NCBI RefSeq assembly: GCF_030249845.1
Contig: NZ_JANURM010000006.1
Span: 1 to 64,000, forward strand
Source of the DNA: Campylobacter gastrosuis
GTDB taxonomy: Bacteria > Campylobacterota > Campylobacteria > Campylobacterales > Campylobacteraceae
Length of the DNA: 64,000 nucleotides
Direction: 5' to 3'
Positions 49,824-61,216 of the stretch are shown here, in pieces. A program made the position numbers and the translations under genes. The notes under the pieces are model-generated. The model saw only the letters and a list, made by a program, of their open reading frames with translations. It was not told the DNA's origin and did not search any database. Numbering within the stretch: the stretch's first letter is position 1; every line of letters starts with the position of its first letter.

Positions 49824-52162
49824 TGGCAAACGAAGAGGTAGTAATCCTAAAACCACCCGGCGAAGAAAAGCCACCAGAAGAGCTTGTTTCGCTTGATGAG
49901 CTTAGCGGCGCTAATGATGATGAGGGGCAAAAGCCAGAGATAAAAGATGAGATAAAAGAGCCAAAATTTAGCAAAAAAAAGCTAATCATCATCGCTGGTG
50001 TTGCCATTTTTGTCATTATTTTAATCGTAATTTTACTACTTCTTTTAACCAAAAAAGAGCCAAAACACGCAGACACAGCGGACTTAGCACAGCAGATAAA
50101 GCGAAGCTATCCGACTAAAAATTTTAACGCCTCAAACATTGATGAGATGATAAGCAAGGCAAACGAGCTTTACGAGCGTGGGGATAAATTTGAAGCGCTT
50201 AAAATTTATGAAAACATAGCCACCCAAAGCCAGTCGCTTTCAAGCTATAATTTAGGCGTTTCACAGATGAAACAGGGGCGTTGTGATGAGGCGATTAACA
50301 GCTTTGCAAAAGCAATACACAACAAAGAAAACACGAGCGTTTCAGCCATAAACGCTGCCGTTTGCTCGCTCATCTTAAAAAACGATAAAAATTTTAACTA
50401 CTACATTGATTTAGCAAACTCATTTTTGCAAAACGAAGCGGACGCACCGCTTTATAGCTACTATTTTGCGTTAATTAATTACTACAAAGGCAACTACATT
50501 GAGGCACTTCACGCCCTAAATCACCCAAGTAGCGAGTATTACAGGGACAAATACGACTATTTAGCAGGTAAAATTTTAGCCTCGCTTGGGCGGATTGATG
50601 AGGCGATAGCTAGACTTGAAAGACAGCGTGAATTTGACGCAAATTTCACACTATCACAGCTTTATGCGATAAAGGCAGATTACGCTAAATCAAGGGATTA
50701 TCTGCAAAAAGCGGCTAAAAATACGACAAATCCGGACTTAATAAAAATGACAGCTAGTATAATTGATTTAAAGACCGGATATTTTAGCGACGCAGCCGGA
50801 TTTTTGGGCGAAATTTTTAGACTTGATGCGAGTTTGCCCTCTAAATTTTATAAGATAAAAGCTGTGCTAAATCCAGAAATTTTTGACTTAAATCTCGCTC
50901 AAATGCACTTTTCAAACGATATGTTTTTTAACAAAATTAGGCGCTATGAAACGCTTTTTTACTTTGCGCCCTACAAGGTTTTTAACGCAAAACAGACAAT
51001 GGAGCAAATCAGAAAGGGCGGTATGAGCGTGTTTTTAGATGATACAAGCACGGCAAACGAGTATCTTAAAAATTCGCAAAACATTTCATCAGTTAATTAC
51101 GAGCTTTCAAACGCAATCGCAAAAGCCCTAAACTACCGCTTAAAAGAGGCAAATGCCGATTTTGCAAGGCTGGTTAAGAGCTATCCAGAGCACTCAATTT
51201 TGCACTATAACCTAGCGCTCACTTACGCCCAGCTTGGCAATTTTAGCCTTGCAGCAAAGCACTTTGGCACGAGCTATCATCTTGATCCGACAAACTACCT
51301 AGCAGGGGCTTTTCACGCCATTTCAACCGATATCACAAACACACTAAACCCAAAATTCATCGCTCAAATGAGTGAAAATTTAGAGAACGACCCAAACATA
51401 AAAACGCCGAATTTATACAACTCACTGCTTGATTTAATCTCTGAAAACAGCTCATCTTTGGTGCGATTTTTAGAAGAGCCAAAGGAGCAAAGTATGCTAA
51501 ATTTAGCCTTTGATGCGATCATAGCTAAAACGATATCCCAAGATGAGCTAATGCAAAAAAAGACGGCTAAGTTGGTTGAAATTTTACCAGATGACATCGT
51601 GGCAAATATCTTAAATTTCATCGCTCTAAACGATGAAAACAATGTAAAAAAATACGCCCTAGCGGTGCAAAAATATTTTAAAAACCGCAAACTAAACGAG
51701 GAGAGCTTTTATCACGGAGCAAGCATAATCAAAAAACAATACATAAAACTACTGCAAATTTCAGGGCTTTTATTTTACGAGCGCGATAAAATCATCGCAA
51801 AACTAAAAAACGCACCAGCTAATACAAACCTGCTCTCAACCCTAGCCTACATACAAATTTTCACGAATGAATTTAGGCAGAGTTTTGAGATTTATAACCG
51901 CCTGATTGATGAGTTTAAGGTTGATGACGCTGGGACGCTGTTTTTAGCGAGCGTGGCAGCCACTGGGGCAAACGAGCCAAATAACGCAATCGCCCTGCTT
52001 GAACTCACTCGCCTAAGCGACCCATCAGCGATTGAAAACCGCATAGCGCTTGGCTTTTTATATCATCAAATAAACAACATAAACGCCGCAATCACGCAAT
52101 ATGTGCAAGTAGGCAACACAAGCTACAAGAGCGAATTTTACGATTTTATGATTGAAAATTAA
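49823..52162 (+). CDS. pflB: TPR protein, PflB-like flagellar motor component
   Basis: 779 residues: acidic cytoplasmic N-terminus (to about 50), one membrane helix (LIIIAGVAIFVIILIVILLLLL), then a long periplasmic array of TPR-like helical repeats (YNLGVSQMKQGRCDEAINSF, LHYNLALTYAQLGNFSLAAK). GTG start coupled to serS. Position after serS and architecture match C. jejuni Cj0390 (PflB), part of the motor's medial disk scaffold that positions stators. Assigned by architecture and gene order. Confidence 0.82.
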   Translation: MANEEVVILKPPGEEKPPEELVSLDELSGANDDEGQKPEIKDEIKEPKFSKKKLIIIAGVAIFVIILIVILLLLLTKKEPKHADTADLAQQIKRSYPTKNFNASNIDEMISKANELYERGDKFEALKIYENIATQSQSLSSYNLGVSQMKQGRCDEAINSFAKAIHNKENTSVSAINAAVCSLILKNDKNFNYYIDLANSFLQNEADAPLYSYYFALINYYKGNYIEALHALNHPSSEYYRDKYDYLAGKILASLGRIDEAIARLERQREFDANFTLSQLYAIKADYAKSRDYLQKAAKNTTNPDLIKMTASIIDLKTGYFSDAAGFLGEIFRLDASLPSKFYKIKAVLNPEIFDLNLAQMHFSNDMFFNKIRRYETLFYFAPYKVFNAKQTMEQIRKGGMSVFLDDTSTANEYLKNSQNISSVNYELSNAIAKALNYRLKEANADFARLVKSYPEHSILHYNLALTYAQLGNFSLAAKHFGTSYHLDPTNYLAGAFHAISTDITNTLNPKFIAQMSENLENDPNIKTPNLYNSLLDLISENSSSLVRFLEEPKEQSMLNLAFDAIIAKTISQDELMQKKTAKLVEILPDDIVANILNFIALNDENNVKKYALAVQKYFKNRKLNEESFYHGASIIKKQYIKLLQISGLLFYERDKIIAKLKNAPANTNLLSTLAYIQIFTNEFRQSFEIYNRLIDEFKVDDAGTLFLASVAATGANEPNNAIALLELTRLSDPSAIENRIALGFLYHQINNINAAITQYVQVGNTSYKSEFYDFMIEN

Positions 52163-52587
52163 ATTTTAAATTAAGCCAAAAGTATGTACTGGGCTACGTT
52201 TAAAAATGCCTTGTTTAAATCACTAGCCAAAACAAACAAAACTCACAAAGCTAGGCTTTATCTCACCCTTAATAAACTTACTCAAATGCTAAAATCATAA
52301 ACTTAATCGCTAAAATTTTGCAAAAACTAACCTGCTCTGATTAAACAAAAAGCACGTGTATCACGCTTAATAAAAATAAATGGCTTAAAATCTGTTGCCA
52401 CGTTTGAGAAAATTATATGTGTGCATTCGCACCTAAAATTGCCCTGCAAACACTTGCTAAAATAACCCGTATTTATAAAATCATTAACTATACATTTAAA
52501 ATCACTCGCTAAAAATGCAAATTTATCATCACGACCACGCATTTTTAGCTATTAATCGTTAAAAAAAGAGGGGGCTTAGCCCTTAAA
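52163..52587. other. 425-bp gap between pflB and maf
   Basis: No convincing gene. One minus-strand frame of 71 codons (52542-52327) has no ribosome site. The region repeats loosely related AT-rich words (AGCGAGTGATTTTAA, GCGATTAAG, GCTAGTGATTTAAA on the minus strand), which looks like decayed repetitive sequence. At its right end, minus-strand GGGC-TAA-GCCC (52582-52572) followed by CCTCTTTTTTT is a weak terminator for maf. Confidence 0.55.
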
Positions 52588-54561
52588 TTATTTTAAAATT
52601 TTCTCGCCCCCAGCAGGCAAAATTCCACGCTTTTTCATCTCTTTAACAAGATTTTTACTCGCCTTTTTTGTCGTTTCAATATCGGCATTTAGCCCACCAG
52701 CTAACGAAAACAGCCAGTATTTGTGTATCTCAACCCACTCAACTAGCTTATTTACCTTCTCAATCTTGCTCTCGCTTGGAGCAACTGAAATTTTGGCAAG
52801 TTCTAGCTCTTGGTAATAAACAGAAATTGAAACGATATTTTCTAAAACCGAGCTAAATTTTTTCTTTGCAATGATATCTTTAACCTTATCAATCTTATTT
52901 ACAAGCCTTAATAGCTTTGAAAATAACTTTTCAGTGATTTTATTTTCATTTCTAAGCTTAATAATTGCATCAATATCCTCAACAACAGCCAAAAATGTCT
53001 CTTCAATCTTTGATTTAACAAAGCTCTCTATTTTTAGCTTTCGCTCAATCACATCAAACGACCTTTTTAAATAGATATTTATATCCCTTTGATTTACCAT
53101 TTTTATCTGCGGTAATTTTTTAGGTTTTTTATCCTTTAAAAGCCTGTCAGTAACCGCTAAAAACGGCTCTTCAATTGAGCCTTCAATCCTAGCACCGCCT
53201 TCTGTGCAGTTGTATGTTTTTATATCGTTATTGTTATTTGAGCTAATATCTCGCTCATATTGATTTTTAAATTTCTCCCAAACATAGGTCGTTCTTACAA
53301 CACCCTCACCACCATAAGCCTTAATATAAATCTCCTCATCATCTTGCTTAAAAGCGTGTCCAGTGGCGTGAGATTTACCATCAGGAGAAAATGCCAAATC
53401 CTGCCCAATTAAAATGATATTTTTATGCCCTAAAACATAGGCTAGTTGGTAGGCTTGATTTGCCGTTGAATGTCCGATACCAAGATAGCCAAAACGCCCA
53501 AGCCCAAATAAAATTTCACTTGCCTGTGGTCTTATTGTGAGTGCTAATTTTCGTGGTTTTATGTTTTTTATGGTTTGCTGGTGAGTTAAAGATGCGACAA
53601 TAAAAAATATATCATCATCAAAGCCTTTATATCGTTTTTTAAAAAACGATGAAGTCGCCACAACTCGTTCAATTGACGTAACATAGTCTGGCTTAATGCC
53701 GTGCTTTGCTAGTATCGGATAAGACGCATCAACGCTAATTATCGTCGCATAAGGTGCTACCTTTTTTAAAAGTGGTAGTTGTTTATCAAGACTAGGTCCA
53801 GTGGCTACAATTATTGCCGTATCCATAAGCTCGTGGCGTTTATTAACTATATCTTTATAAGCATATCCAGTTATCATATCCGGTAAATTTTCAATGTGCT
53901 GCCTAATGCCAATTAACATATCATCAATGCTATTACCAGTATTTGCCACCATTTGCGAAATCGCCTTTGCAAAGTCCTTATTTACTCTCTCATAATCATC
54001 TGAAAAATCATCATAAAATGTCGTGTGAATGTGCAAATCATAAAGCTTAACATATCTATTTACCTCTGATTTTGAGATAATGTAGTAAAAATGTGCGTAT
54101 TGAGCGAGTTTTGAATAAAACAAAATCAAGCGACCACTTGCAAGCTCAGCCGATAAATCAACTATGTTTAAAATCGCATAAATTATCTCAACTTCTGGCT
54201 CAACAACGACAATAAATTCGTGAGTTTTATTAAACAAAAGCCCCTTGTAAAGTATGGCATTACCAAGCCCATAAAAGTATAAAACAGGGTATCTTTTATA
54301 TTTTTTTTCTATATCTTCAAGCATTGCCTCAACGTCCTTTGCAGGGTGGTCATAGACGTATTTTAATGTTTGTTTGTTGATGATATTTATATCAATTGGG
54401 TCGTTTTTATTTACGAAAATTTCATATTTATCTTGGCTATCCATCGCAAAAAGTCTAGTCGCTAAAATCTCATCTTGCTGAAACAAAGCTTGTAAATTTT
54501 TTTCAAAAATCGGATTTTCAATCCCAACTAATTTTGCTCTTTTTTTCTCATCTTTTTTCAC
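52588..54561 (-). CDS. Motility accessory factor (Maf/PseE, DUF115) flagellin glycosyltransferase
   Basis: 657 residues with the DUF115 core AIIVATGPSLDKQLPLLKK, IISVDASYPIL and ILIGQDLAFSPDGKSHATG. Maf proteins transfer pseudaminic or legionaminic acid to flagellin Ser/Thr before export. The start codon is GTG at 54561 with AAAGGAT upstream. A textbook sigma-28 promoter lies 30-54 bases upstream, so it should be expressed with late flagellar genes. Neighbouring pse genes make pseudaminic acid the likely donor. Confidence 0.88.
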   Translation of the reverse strand: MKKDEKKRAKLVGIENPIFEKNLQALFQQDEILATRLFAMDSQDKYEIFVNKNDPIDINIINKQTLKYVYDHPAKDVEAMLEDIEKKYKRYPVLYFYGLGNAILYKGLLFNKTHEFIVVVEPEVEIIYAILNIVDLSAELASGRLILFYSKLAQYAHFYYIISKSEVNRYVKLYDLHIHTTFYDDFSDDYERVNKDFAKAISQMVANTGNSIDDMLIGIRQHIENLPDMITGYAYKDIVNKRHELMDTAIIVATGPSLDKQLPLLKKVAPYATIISVDASYPILAKHGIKPDYVTSIERVVATSSFFKKRYKGFDDDIFFIVASLTHQQTIKNIKPRKLALTIRPQASEILFGLGRFGYLGIGHSTANQAYQLAYVLGHKNIILIGQDLAFSPDGKSHATGHAFKQDDEEIYIKAYGGEGVVRTTYVWEKFKNQYERDISSNNNNDIKTYNCTEGGARIEGSIEEPFLAVTDRLLKDKKPKKLPQIKMVNQRDINIYLKRSFDVIERKLKIESFVKSKIEETFLAVVEDIDAIIKLRNENKITEKLFSKLLRLVNKIDKVKDIIAKKKFSSVLENIVSISVYYQELELAKISVAPSESKIEKVNKLVEWVEIHKYWLFSLAGGLNADIETTKKASKNLVKEMKKRGILPAGGEKILK

Positions 54562-54590
54562 AAAATATCCTTTAAAAATTTTATCTATCT

Positions 54591-54615
54591 ATCGGCAAAA
54601 TTTATCTATTGTTTA
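54591..54615 (-). promoter_or_regulatory. Sigma-28 (FliA) promoter of maf
   Basis: On the minus strand: TAAA (54615-54612), exactly 15 bases, GCCGATAG (from 54596). This matches the FliA consensus TAAA-N15-GCCGATAA with one mismatch. Confidence 0.75.
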
Positions 54616-54664
54616 GCCTTTTTGTTTAGAATTATATTATTTTTATTTATAAAAAGAGAAAATT

Positions 54665-55201
54665 ATGAAAATTTTAGTAAAAAATTATCTGGATTTAGAC
54701 AAAACTCAAAGCGATGAAATTTTAAAAATCAGAAATTTAAAACACATAGTAAATGCAAGTTTAAACCAAAATGAGATCACAAAATCACAGCACGAAAATT
54801 TTATAATCTCACTAAAAAACTCTAAAAATAGCCACTATTTTGCCATTTTTTCAGACGATGAGATTATTGGCGGAGTGCATTTTGTTTTAAAAAATGAGCC
54901 GACTTGGGGATTGTTTTTTAAACCAAATACAAATGCAATTTTAATAAGTGCAATCACTCTAAAATTTTTAGAATTTTGCTTTAAAAGGTGCGAAATTTTA
55001 AACGCAAGCGTGAAAAAACAAAATGAAAATGCCTTGAAATTTGATAAAAATTTCGGCTTTAAAATCACTTCTAACGATGATAACTTCTATCATTTATCTC
55101 AAAGAAAAGATGAATTTCACTATCATTTAAAAACAGAGCTAATGCAAAAAATCGCAAAAATCGCCGATGAGTTTATGATTAGCTTTGATGATTTATCATA
55201 A
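54665..55201 (+). CDS. pseH: PseH-like GNAT N-acetyltransferase
   Basis: 178 residues, GNAT fold (IIGGVHFVLKNEPTWGLFFKPN; C-terminal NALKFDKNFGFK). In pseudaminic acid synthesis PseH acetylates the 4-amino group made by PseC. Location among pseB, pseC and pseF supports this. It is intact, without a G-tract, and is a paralogue of the switched gene at 19830-20358. Divergent from maf and overlapping the 3' end of pseF by 23 bases. Confidence 0.82.
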   Translation: MKILVKNYLDLDKTQSDEILKIRNLKHIVNASLNQNEITKSQHENFIISLKNSKNSHYFAIFSDDEIIGGVHFVLKNEPTWGLFFKPNTNAILISAITLKFLEFCFKRCEILNASVKKQNENALKFDKNFGFKITSNDDNFYHLSQRKDEFHYHLKTELMQKIAKIADEFMISFDDLS

Positions 55202-55859
55202 AAAGCTTCTTTGCAAACTCAAAATCATCTGGCGTATCAATATCGCAAACCAAATGCCTTGCTAACACAAAAGCCCGTGAATACGGAGCAAACATCGCTT
55301 TAATATCAAGCCACGCCTGACGTTTGCCAAAATAAAACTGCCCAGCGTCGTGATAGGCACGCTCTAAGTCCTGTGAACGGACATTTTCAAACTCTGGGTG
55401 AAACATTTTCACATACGAATTTTCATCAAGCTTAAACGCTCTTTGGATAGCAAAACTAAACTCAGTCGCTGAGAATAAAAATTCACACGAAACGCCCTTA
55501 AACTGGGCATACGCACTTGCTAAAATATCTGGCGTCAAAAGCGGAGCAGTCGCATAAAGACAGCAAATCTCGCTAAATTCATCGCCCATTTTAACAATCG
55601 CATCACGCACCACATCAGAGCTAGTAGCAAAGTCATCGCTAAGTTTAGCCTCACGCATAAATGGCACTTTTGCTCCGTATTTAACGGCAATCTCAGCGAT
55701 TTTTTCATCATCGGTGCTAACGATAACCTCATCAAAAATAGCCGAATTTAACGCATTTTTAATGCTGTAAGCAATGAGTGGCAGACCGCAAAAATCCTTG
55801 ATATTTTTATGTGGTATCCGCTTGCTACCACCCCTTGCTGGTATCACACAAAGTCGCAT
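55179..55859 (-). CDS. pseF: Pseudaminic acid cytidylyltransferase PseF
   Basis: 226 residues with the CMP-sialate synthetase pattern VIPARGGSKRIPHKNIKDFCG and SDVVRDA. Activates pseudaminic acid as CMP sugar for Maf. ATG 55859 with AAGGGCG upstream fits better than the longer frame (55877), which overlaps pseC. Confidence 0.93.
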   Translation of the reverse strand: MRLCVIPARGGSKRIPHKNIKDFCGLPLIAYSIKNALNSAIFDEVIVSTDDEKIAEIAVKYGAKVPFMREAKLSDDFATSSDVVRDAIVKMGDEFSEICCLYATAPLLTPDILASAYAQFKGVSCEFLFSATEFSFAIQRAFKLDENSYVKMFHPEFENVRSQDLERAYHDAGQFYFGKRQAWLDIKAMFAPYSRAFVLARHLVCDIDTPDDFEFAKKLFMINHQS

Positions 55860-55860
55860 T

Positions 55861-57974
<2,114 letters not shown>

Positions 57975-58016
57975 TTAAAGGCTAAATTTTACACCCATAA
58001 GCAAATTTCGTGCCAT

Positions 58017-58880
58017 TTAAAAGCAAATTTTATTTAGCTCATCAACGCTTACTAAATTGCCATAATCACTGGCTAAAAACTGCTTTGGAATTTGCATATA
58101 ATTTTTACCATAAACTAGCGTCAAATACGCATCAAAATCCGCCAAAATCGGCAAAGAAAAGCTAGCGTAATCTCGCCAAATAATCTTACTAAACATCTCT
58201 TTTGGCACATAAAAATACTTGCCGTTGTAGCCTAAAATCACGCATTTGCCGTATTCGTGATAGACATTTATATCAAGCACCATTTTTTCATCATCAAAGC
58301 TACTAACCACGATTTTAAAAATATCGCCACGCTTTTTTACCAAGTCATCGCTTGAAAATCGCACGACTTTTATATCAAAATCGCTAAAAATTTCGCCTAA
58401 ATTTTGAGCTAAAAACTCCAAATTTTTATAACTTTTAACCACAATATCAACGTCGCTAACCACGCTAAGTGGGCGTTTTCTTAAAATGCAAAGCATTGAT
58501 GAGCCATCAATAAAATATGAAATTTTGTGTTTTTTACAAAACTCATCAAATTTTTTAATCGCTAAATCGGTAGTTTTTTGGCGGTTTGGCGTTGAAAACG
58601 AGATATCCTTTTCATCTAAAATTTCTATCCTTTCATCGCTTATGCCAAGCGTTAAGAGCTGATTTTTCATCTCATTTGCCCAAACTCCACCCATTAAAAC
58701 GGCGTCAAACTCCAAATTTAAAGTGTCTTTAACGCTAAAAATTTCTACCCCTTCATAGCTTTTGCCAACCAAATCTAAGTTGTTTTCTAAAAATCCAATA
58801 ACATTAAAATCAGCTAAAATTTTGCGGTAAATAGCCCGCCCAGCCGCTCCAACGCCAAAGATTAAAACTTGCTTTTTCAT
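58017..58880 (-). CDS. Rossmann-domain plus nucleotidyltransferase-like protein of the glycan region
   Basis: 287 residues. N-terminal VLIFGVGAAGRAIYRKI is a dinucleotide-binding loop as in sugar-modifying FlaR/PglD-type or CoA-binding domains. The second half has IDGSSMLCILRKRPLSVVSD.DIVVKS, resembling the DxD core of LicD/nucleotidyltransferase-fold enzymes. The combination suggests attachment or activation of a small group on a glycan; the reaction is unknown. Divergent from the ACP gene. Confidence 0.6.
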   Translation of the reverse strand: MKKQVLIFGVGAAGRAIYRKILADFNVIGFLENNLDLVGKSYEGVEIFSVKDTLNLEFDAVLMGGVWANEMKNQLLTLGISDERIEILDEKDISFSTPNRQKTTDLAIKKFDEFCKKHKISYFIDGSSMLCILRKRPLSVVSDVDIVVKSYKNLEFLAQNLGEIFSDFDIKVVRFSSDDLVKKRGDIFKIVVSSFDDEKMVLDINVYHEYGKCVILGYNGKYFYVPKEMFSKIIWRDYASFSLPILADFDAYLTLVYGKNYMQIPKQFLASDYGNLVSVDELNKICF

Positions 58881-58960
58881 TTAAAATCCTTAAAAAATTT
58901 ACGCTAATTTTAGCAAATTTTAAATACAATAACACCATTTTTTAAATAAAGGAGCAACAA

Positions 58961-59260
58961 ATGGGGGGGGGGGTAGCAGAGGCTATGAGCGAAAAAATCA
59001 CTCAAACTATCTTAAAAACCATAAAAATTCTAACAAATAACGAGATAACTGACACAAAAACAAGGCTTTTTGGCTCAAATGAGGCGATATTTGATAGTGT
59101 CGGACTGGTCGGGTTTTTAATAGAGCTTGAAGAGCAAATTTACGCCGATTTTGGCAAAAATATCACTCTCGCTGACGCAAAAGCGATGAGTAGAGCGACA
59201 TCGCCGTTTATTAATGTAAGCACACTTGCAAAATACATAAAAAGCTGTCTTGATGAGTAA
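58961..59260 (+). CDS. Acyl carrier protein-like protein, poly-G at the start codon, ON in this sequence
   Basis: 99 residues with the phosphopantetheine Ser46 in IFDSVGLVGF. AAAGGAG precedes ATG 58961, which is immediately followed by the G11 tract (58963-58973 including the G of ATG). With 11 G the frame enters the protein (M-G-G-G-V-A-E-A-M-S...). With 10 it meets TAG at once; with 12 it ends within about 30 codons. An internal in-frame ATG at 58985 might rescue some translation. Second to none in its operon: SDR and ligase genes overlap it in series. Confidence 0.85.
   Translation: MGGGVAEAMSEKITQTILKTIKILTNNEITDTKTRLFGSNEAIFDSVGLVGFLIELEEQIYADFGKNITLADAKAMSRATSPFINVSTLAKYIKSCLDE
58963..58973. 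repeat. Poly-G tract (11), contingency switch in the ACP gene
   Basis: G11 beginning with the third base of the start codon. 11 is ON; 10 and 12 are OFF. Being first in an overlapping operon, its state may also affect the downstream genes through coupling. Confidence 0.88.
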
Positions 59261-59948
59261 AAATATCATCATCACTGGCACTTCAAAAGGCATTGGCAAT
59301 GCCCTAGCCTTGGGCTTTTTAGATGAATTTCGTGTCTTTGGCTGTGCTAGAAGCAAGAGCCAAATCACGCACAAAAACTATACGCATTTTTGCCTTGACG
59401 CTACCGATGAAAAGAGCGTGGTAGATATGGTAAAGTCGGTAAATAGGGAGTTTGGCGAAATTTACGCCCTAATAAACAATGTCGGTGCCGCCTCGCTAAA
59501 TCATCTTTTAACCACGAATTTATCAAGCGTCAAAGAGATTTTAAACACAAATTTCATTTCTACATTTTTATTTACAAGAGAGGTCGCAAAGGCGATGAGC
59601 AGGGCTAAAAATGGCAAGATTGTAAATTTTTCAAGCATTGCAACACCGCTAAATTTGCAGGGCGAGGCGATTTATGCCGCCTCAAAATCTGCCATTGAAA
59701 ATTTCACAAAAACGAGTGCAAAAGAGCTTGCAAATTTTGGCATAAACGTAAATGCAATCGGCATTGCCCCAACCAAAACCGACCTGATAAAAGCCGTCCC
59801 AAAAGAGAAAATCAGCGAGCTAATCAACCGCCAAGCGATAAAAAAATTTGCCGATTTTGATGATATAAAAAACGCCGTTGAGTTTTTAATAGATGAAAAA
59901 AGCAAGATGATAACCGGGCAAATCATCTATTTAGGGGGCGTTTGGTGA
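59253..59948 (+). CDS. Short-chain dehydrogenase/reductase of the ACP module
   Basis: 231 residues. NAD(P) loop TGTSKGIGNALAL, NNVGAAS, active site SSIATPLNLQGEAIYAASK (Ser, YxxxK). Resembles FabG-type ketoreductases and PtmA-like proteins of glycan islands. ATG 59253 overlaps the ACP stop. Probably reduces a group on the ACP-bound acyl chain or a sugar intermediate. Confidence 0.85.
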   Translation: MSKNIIITGTSKGIGNALALGFLDEFRVFGCARSKSQITHKNYTHFCLDATDEKSVVDMVKSVNREFGEIYALINNVGAASLNHLLTTNLSSVKEILNTNFISTFLFTREVAKAMSRAKNGKIVNFSSIATPLNLQGEAIYAASKSAIENFTKTSAKELANFGINVNAIGIAPTKTDLIKAVPKEKISELINRQAIKKFADFDDIKNAVEFLIDEKSKMITGQIIYLGGVW

Positions 59949-61216
59949 GCAAAATCGCAATTATTTGGCGTGATAAATTTTATAGCTACGATAAGCTAAA
60001 CACAAAGGTAAATAAGCTAAAATCAACCCTGCCAAAGTCCGAAGTAGTCGTGCTTTTAGGTGGTTTTAGCTTTTTAAATATTGCGATTTTTTTAGCACTT
60101 TATGAGAATAAAAATGTAATTGTGCCAATAAATTCGCAAAATTTTGATGAAATAGCACTAAAATCAAACGAAGCAAACGCAGATAAAATCATAAGCGTAA
60201 AAGATGATAAGTTTAATATAAAAAGCGTAAAAAGCACCAAGTCAAATCCACTTACCAAAAGCCTGATAAACGCCCAAAAATCGGGGCTTATAATATTTTC
60301 AAGTGGGACACTTTCTAAGCCAAAAGCCATACTTCACGACCTTGAAAATTTGCGTGAAAATTTAGCACAAAAACGCCAAAATAACCTAAGAATTTTGCTA
60401 TTTTTACTATCTGATCACATCGGTGGCATAAACACGCTTTTAAGCGGACTTGCCAGTGCTTCAACGCTCGTTATTACAGATGATTTTGGCACGAAAAATA
60501 TATGCGATTTGATACAAAAACACAAAATCAACGTCCTGCCGACCACCCCAAGCTTTCTAAACCTGCTTTTGCTTAGCAAGGACTACGAAAAGCAGGATTT
60601 TTCAAGCCTTAGGCTCATTACTTACGGCACTGAAAAGATGAGTAAAAGCCTGCTAAATCGGCTAAAAACGGCGTTTAAAAAGGTAAAATTTATCCAAACT
60701 TTTGGCACGAGCGAGAGCGGGATTATGAGCATTTCTCAGGGCGAAAACACGCTATTTAGCCTAAATGAAAACGAGTATAAAATCGTAAATGACGAGCTTT
60801 ATTTAAAGAGCAAAACGGCATTTTTAGGCTACCTAAACACACAAAACGAAAATAGCGATGGCTGGTTTAAAACCGGCGATTTAGCACGAAAAGTAGGTGA
60901 TAAAATTGAAATTTTAGGGCGAAATAAAGAGCTAATAAACGTGGGTGGCAATAAGCTAATTGCAAGCGAGATTGAAGAGCTAATCTTAGAGCTTACGCAG
61001 ATTAAAGATGTGGTCGTTTATCCCCTAAAAAACGAGATTTTAGGGCAGGTCGTCGCTTGTGATTTGGTGTGCGATTTAAGCCTAGAAGAGGCAAAAATGC
61101 TAATTAGAAATTTCTTAAAAGAGCGAGTTTTAAGCTACAAAATCCCAGTGAAATTTAACATCGTAAAACAGATAAAAATCACAGATAGATTTAAAAAAGA
61201 TAGAAAATTTAGTTAG
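59945..61216 (+). CDS. AMP-binding acyl/aminoacyl ligase of the ACP module
   Basis: 423 residues of the ANL superfamily: IIFSSGTLSKPKAILHD (P-loop), TFGTSESG, GWFKTGDLARKV and GRNKELINVGGNKL hinge, catalytic Lys near the end (DRFKKDRK). Shorter than typical acyl-CoA ligases. Activates an acid as adenylate, most likely loading it on the adjacent ACP. GTG 59945 overlaps the SDR stop. C. jejuni carries a related ligase-ACP pair in its flagellar glycosylation island. Confidence 0.82.
   Translation: MSKIAIIWRDKFYSYDKLNTKVNKLKSTLPKSEVVVLLGGFSFLNIAIFLALYENKNVIVPINSQNFDEIALKSNEANADKIISVKDDKFNIKSVKSTKSNPLTKSLINAQKSGLIIFSSGTLSKPKAILHDLENLRENLAQKRQNNLRILLFLLSDHIGGINTLLSGLASASTLVITDDFGTKNICDLIQKHKINVLPTTPSFLNLLLLSKDYEKQDFSSLRLITYGTEKMSKSLLNRLKTAFKKVKFIQTFGTSESGIMSISQGENTLFSLNENEYKIVNDELYLKSKTAFLGYLNTQNENSDGWFKTGDLARKVGDKIEILGRNKELINVGGNKLIASEIEELILELTQIKDVVVYPLKNEILGQVVACDLVCDLSLEEAKMLIRNFLKERVLSYKIPVKFNIVKQIKITDRFKKDRKFS

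Noticed and set aside
52327-52542. 71-codon minus-strand gene
   Set aside because: No ribosome site, no recognisable domain, and loosely repetitive AT-rich composition.
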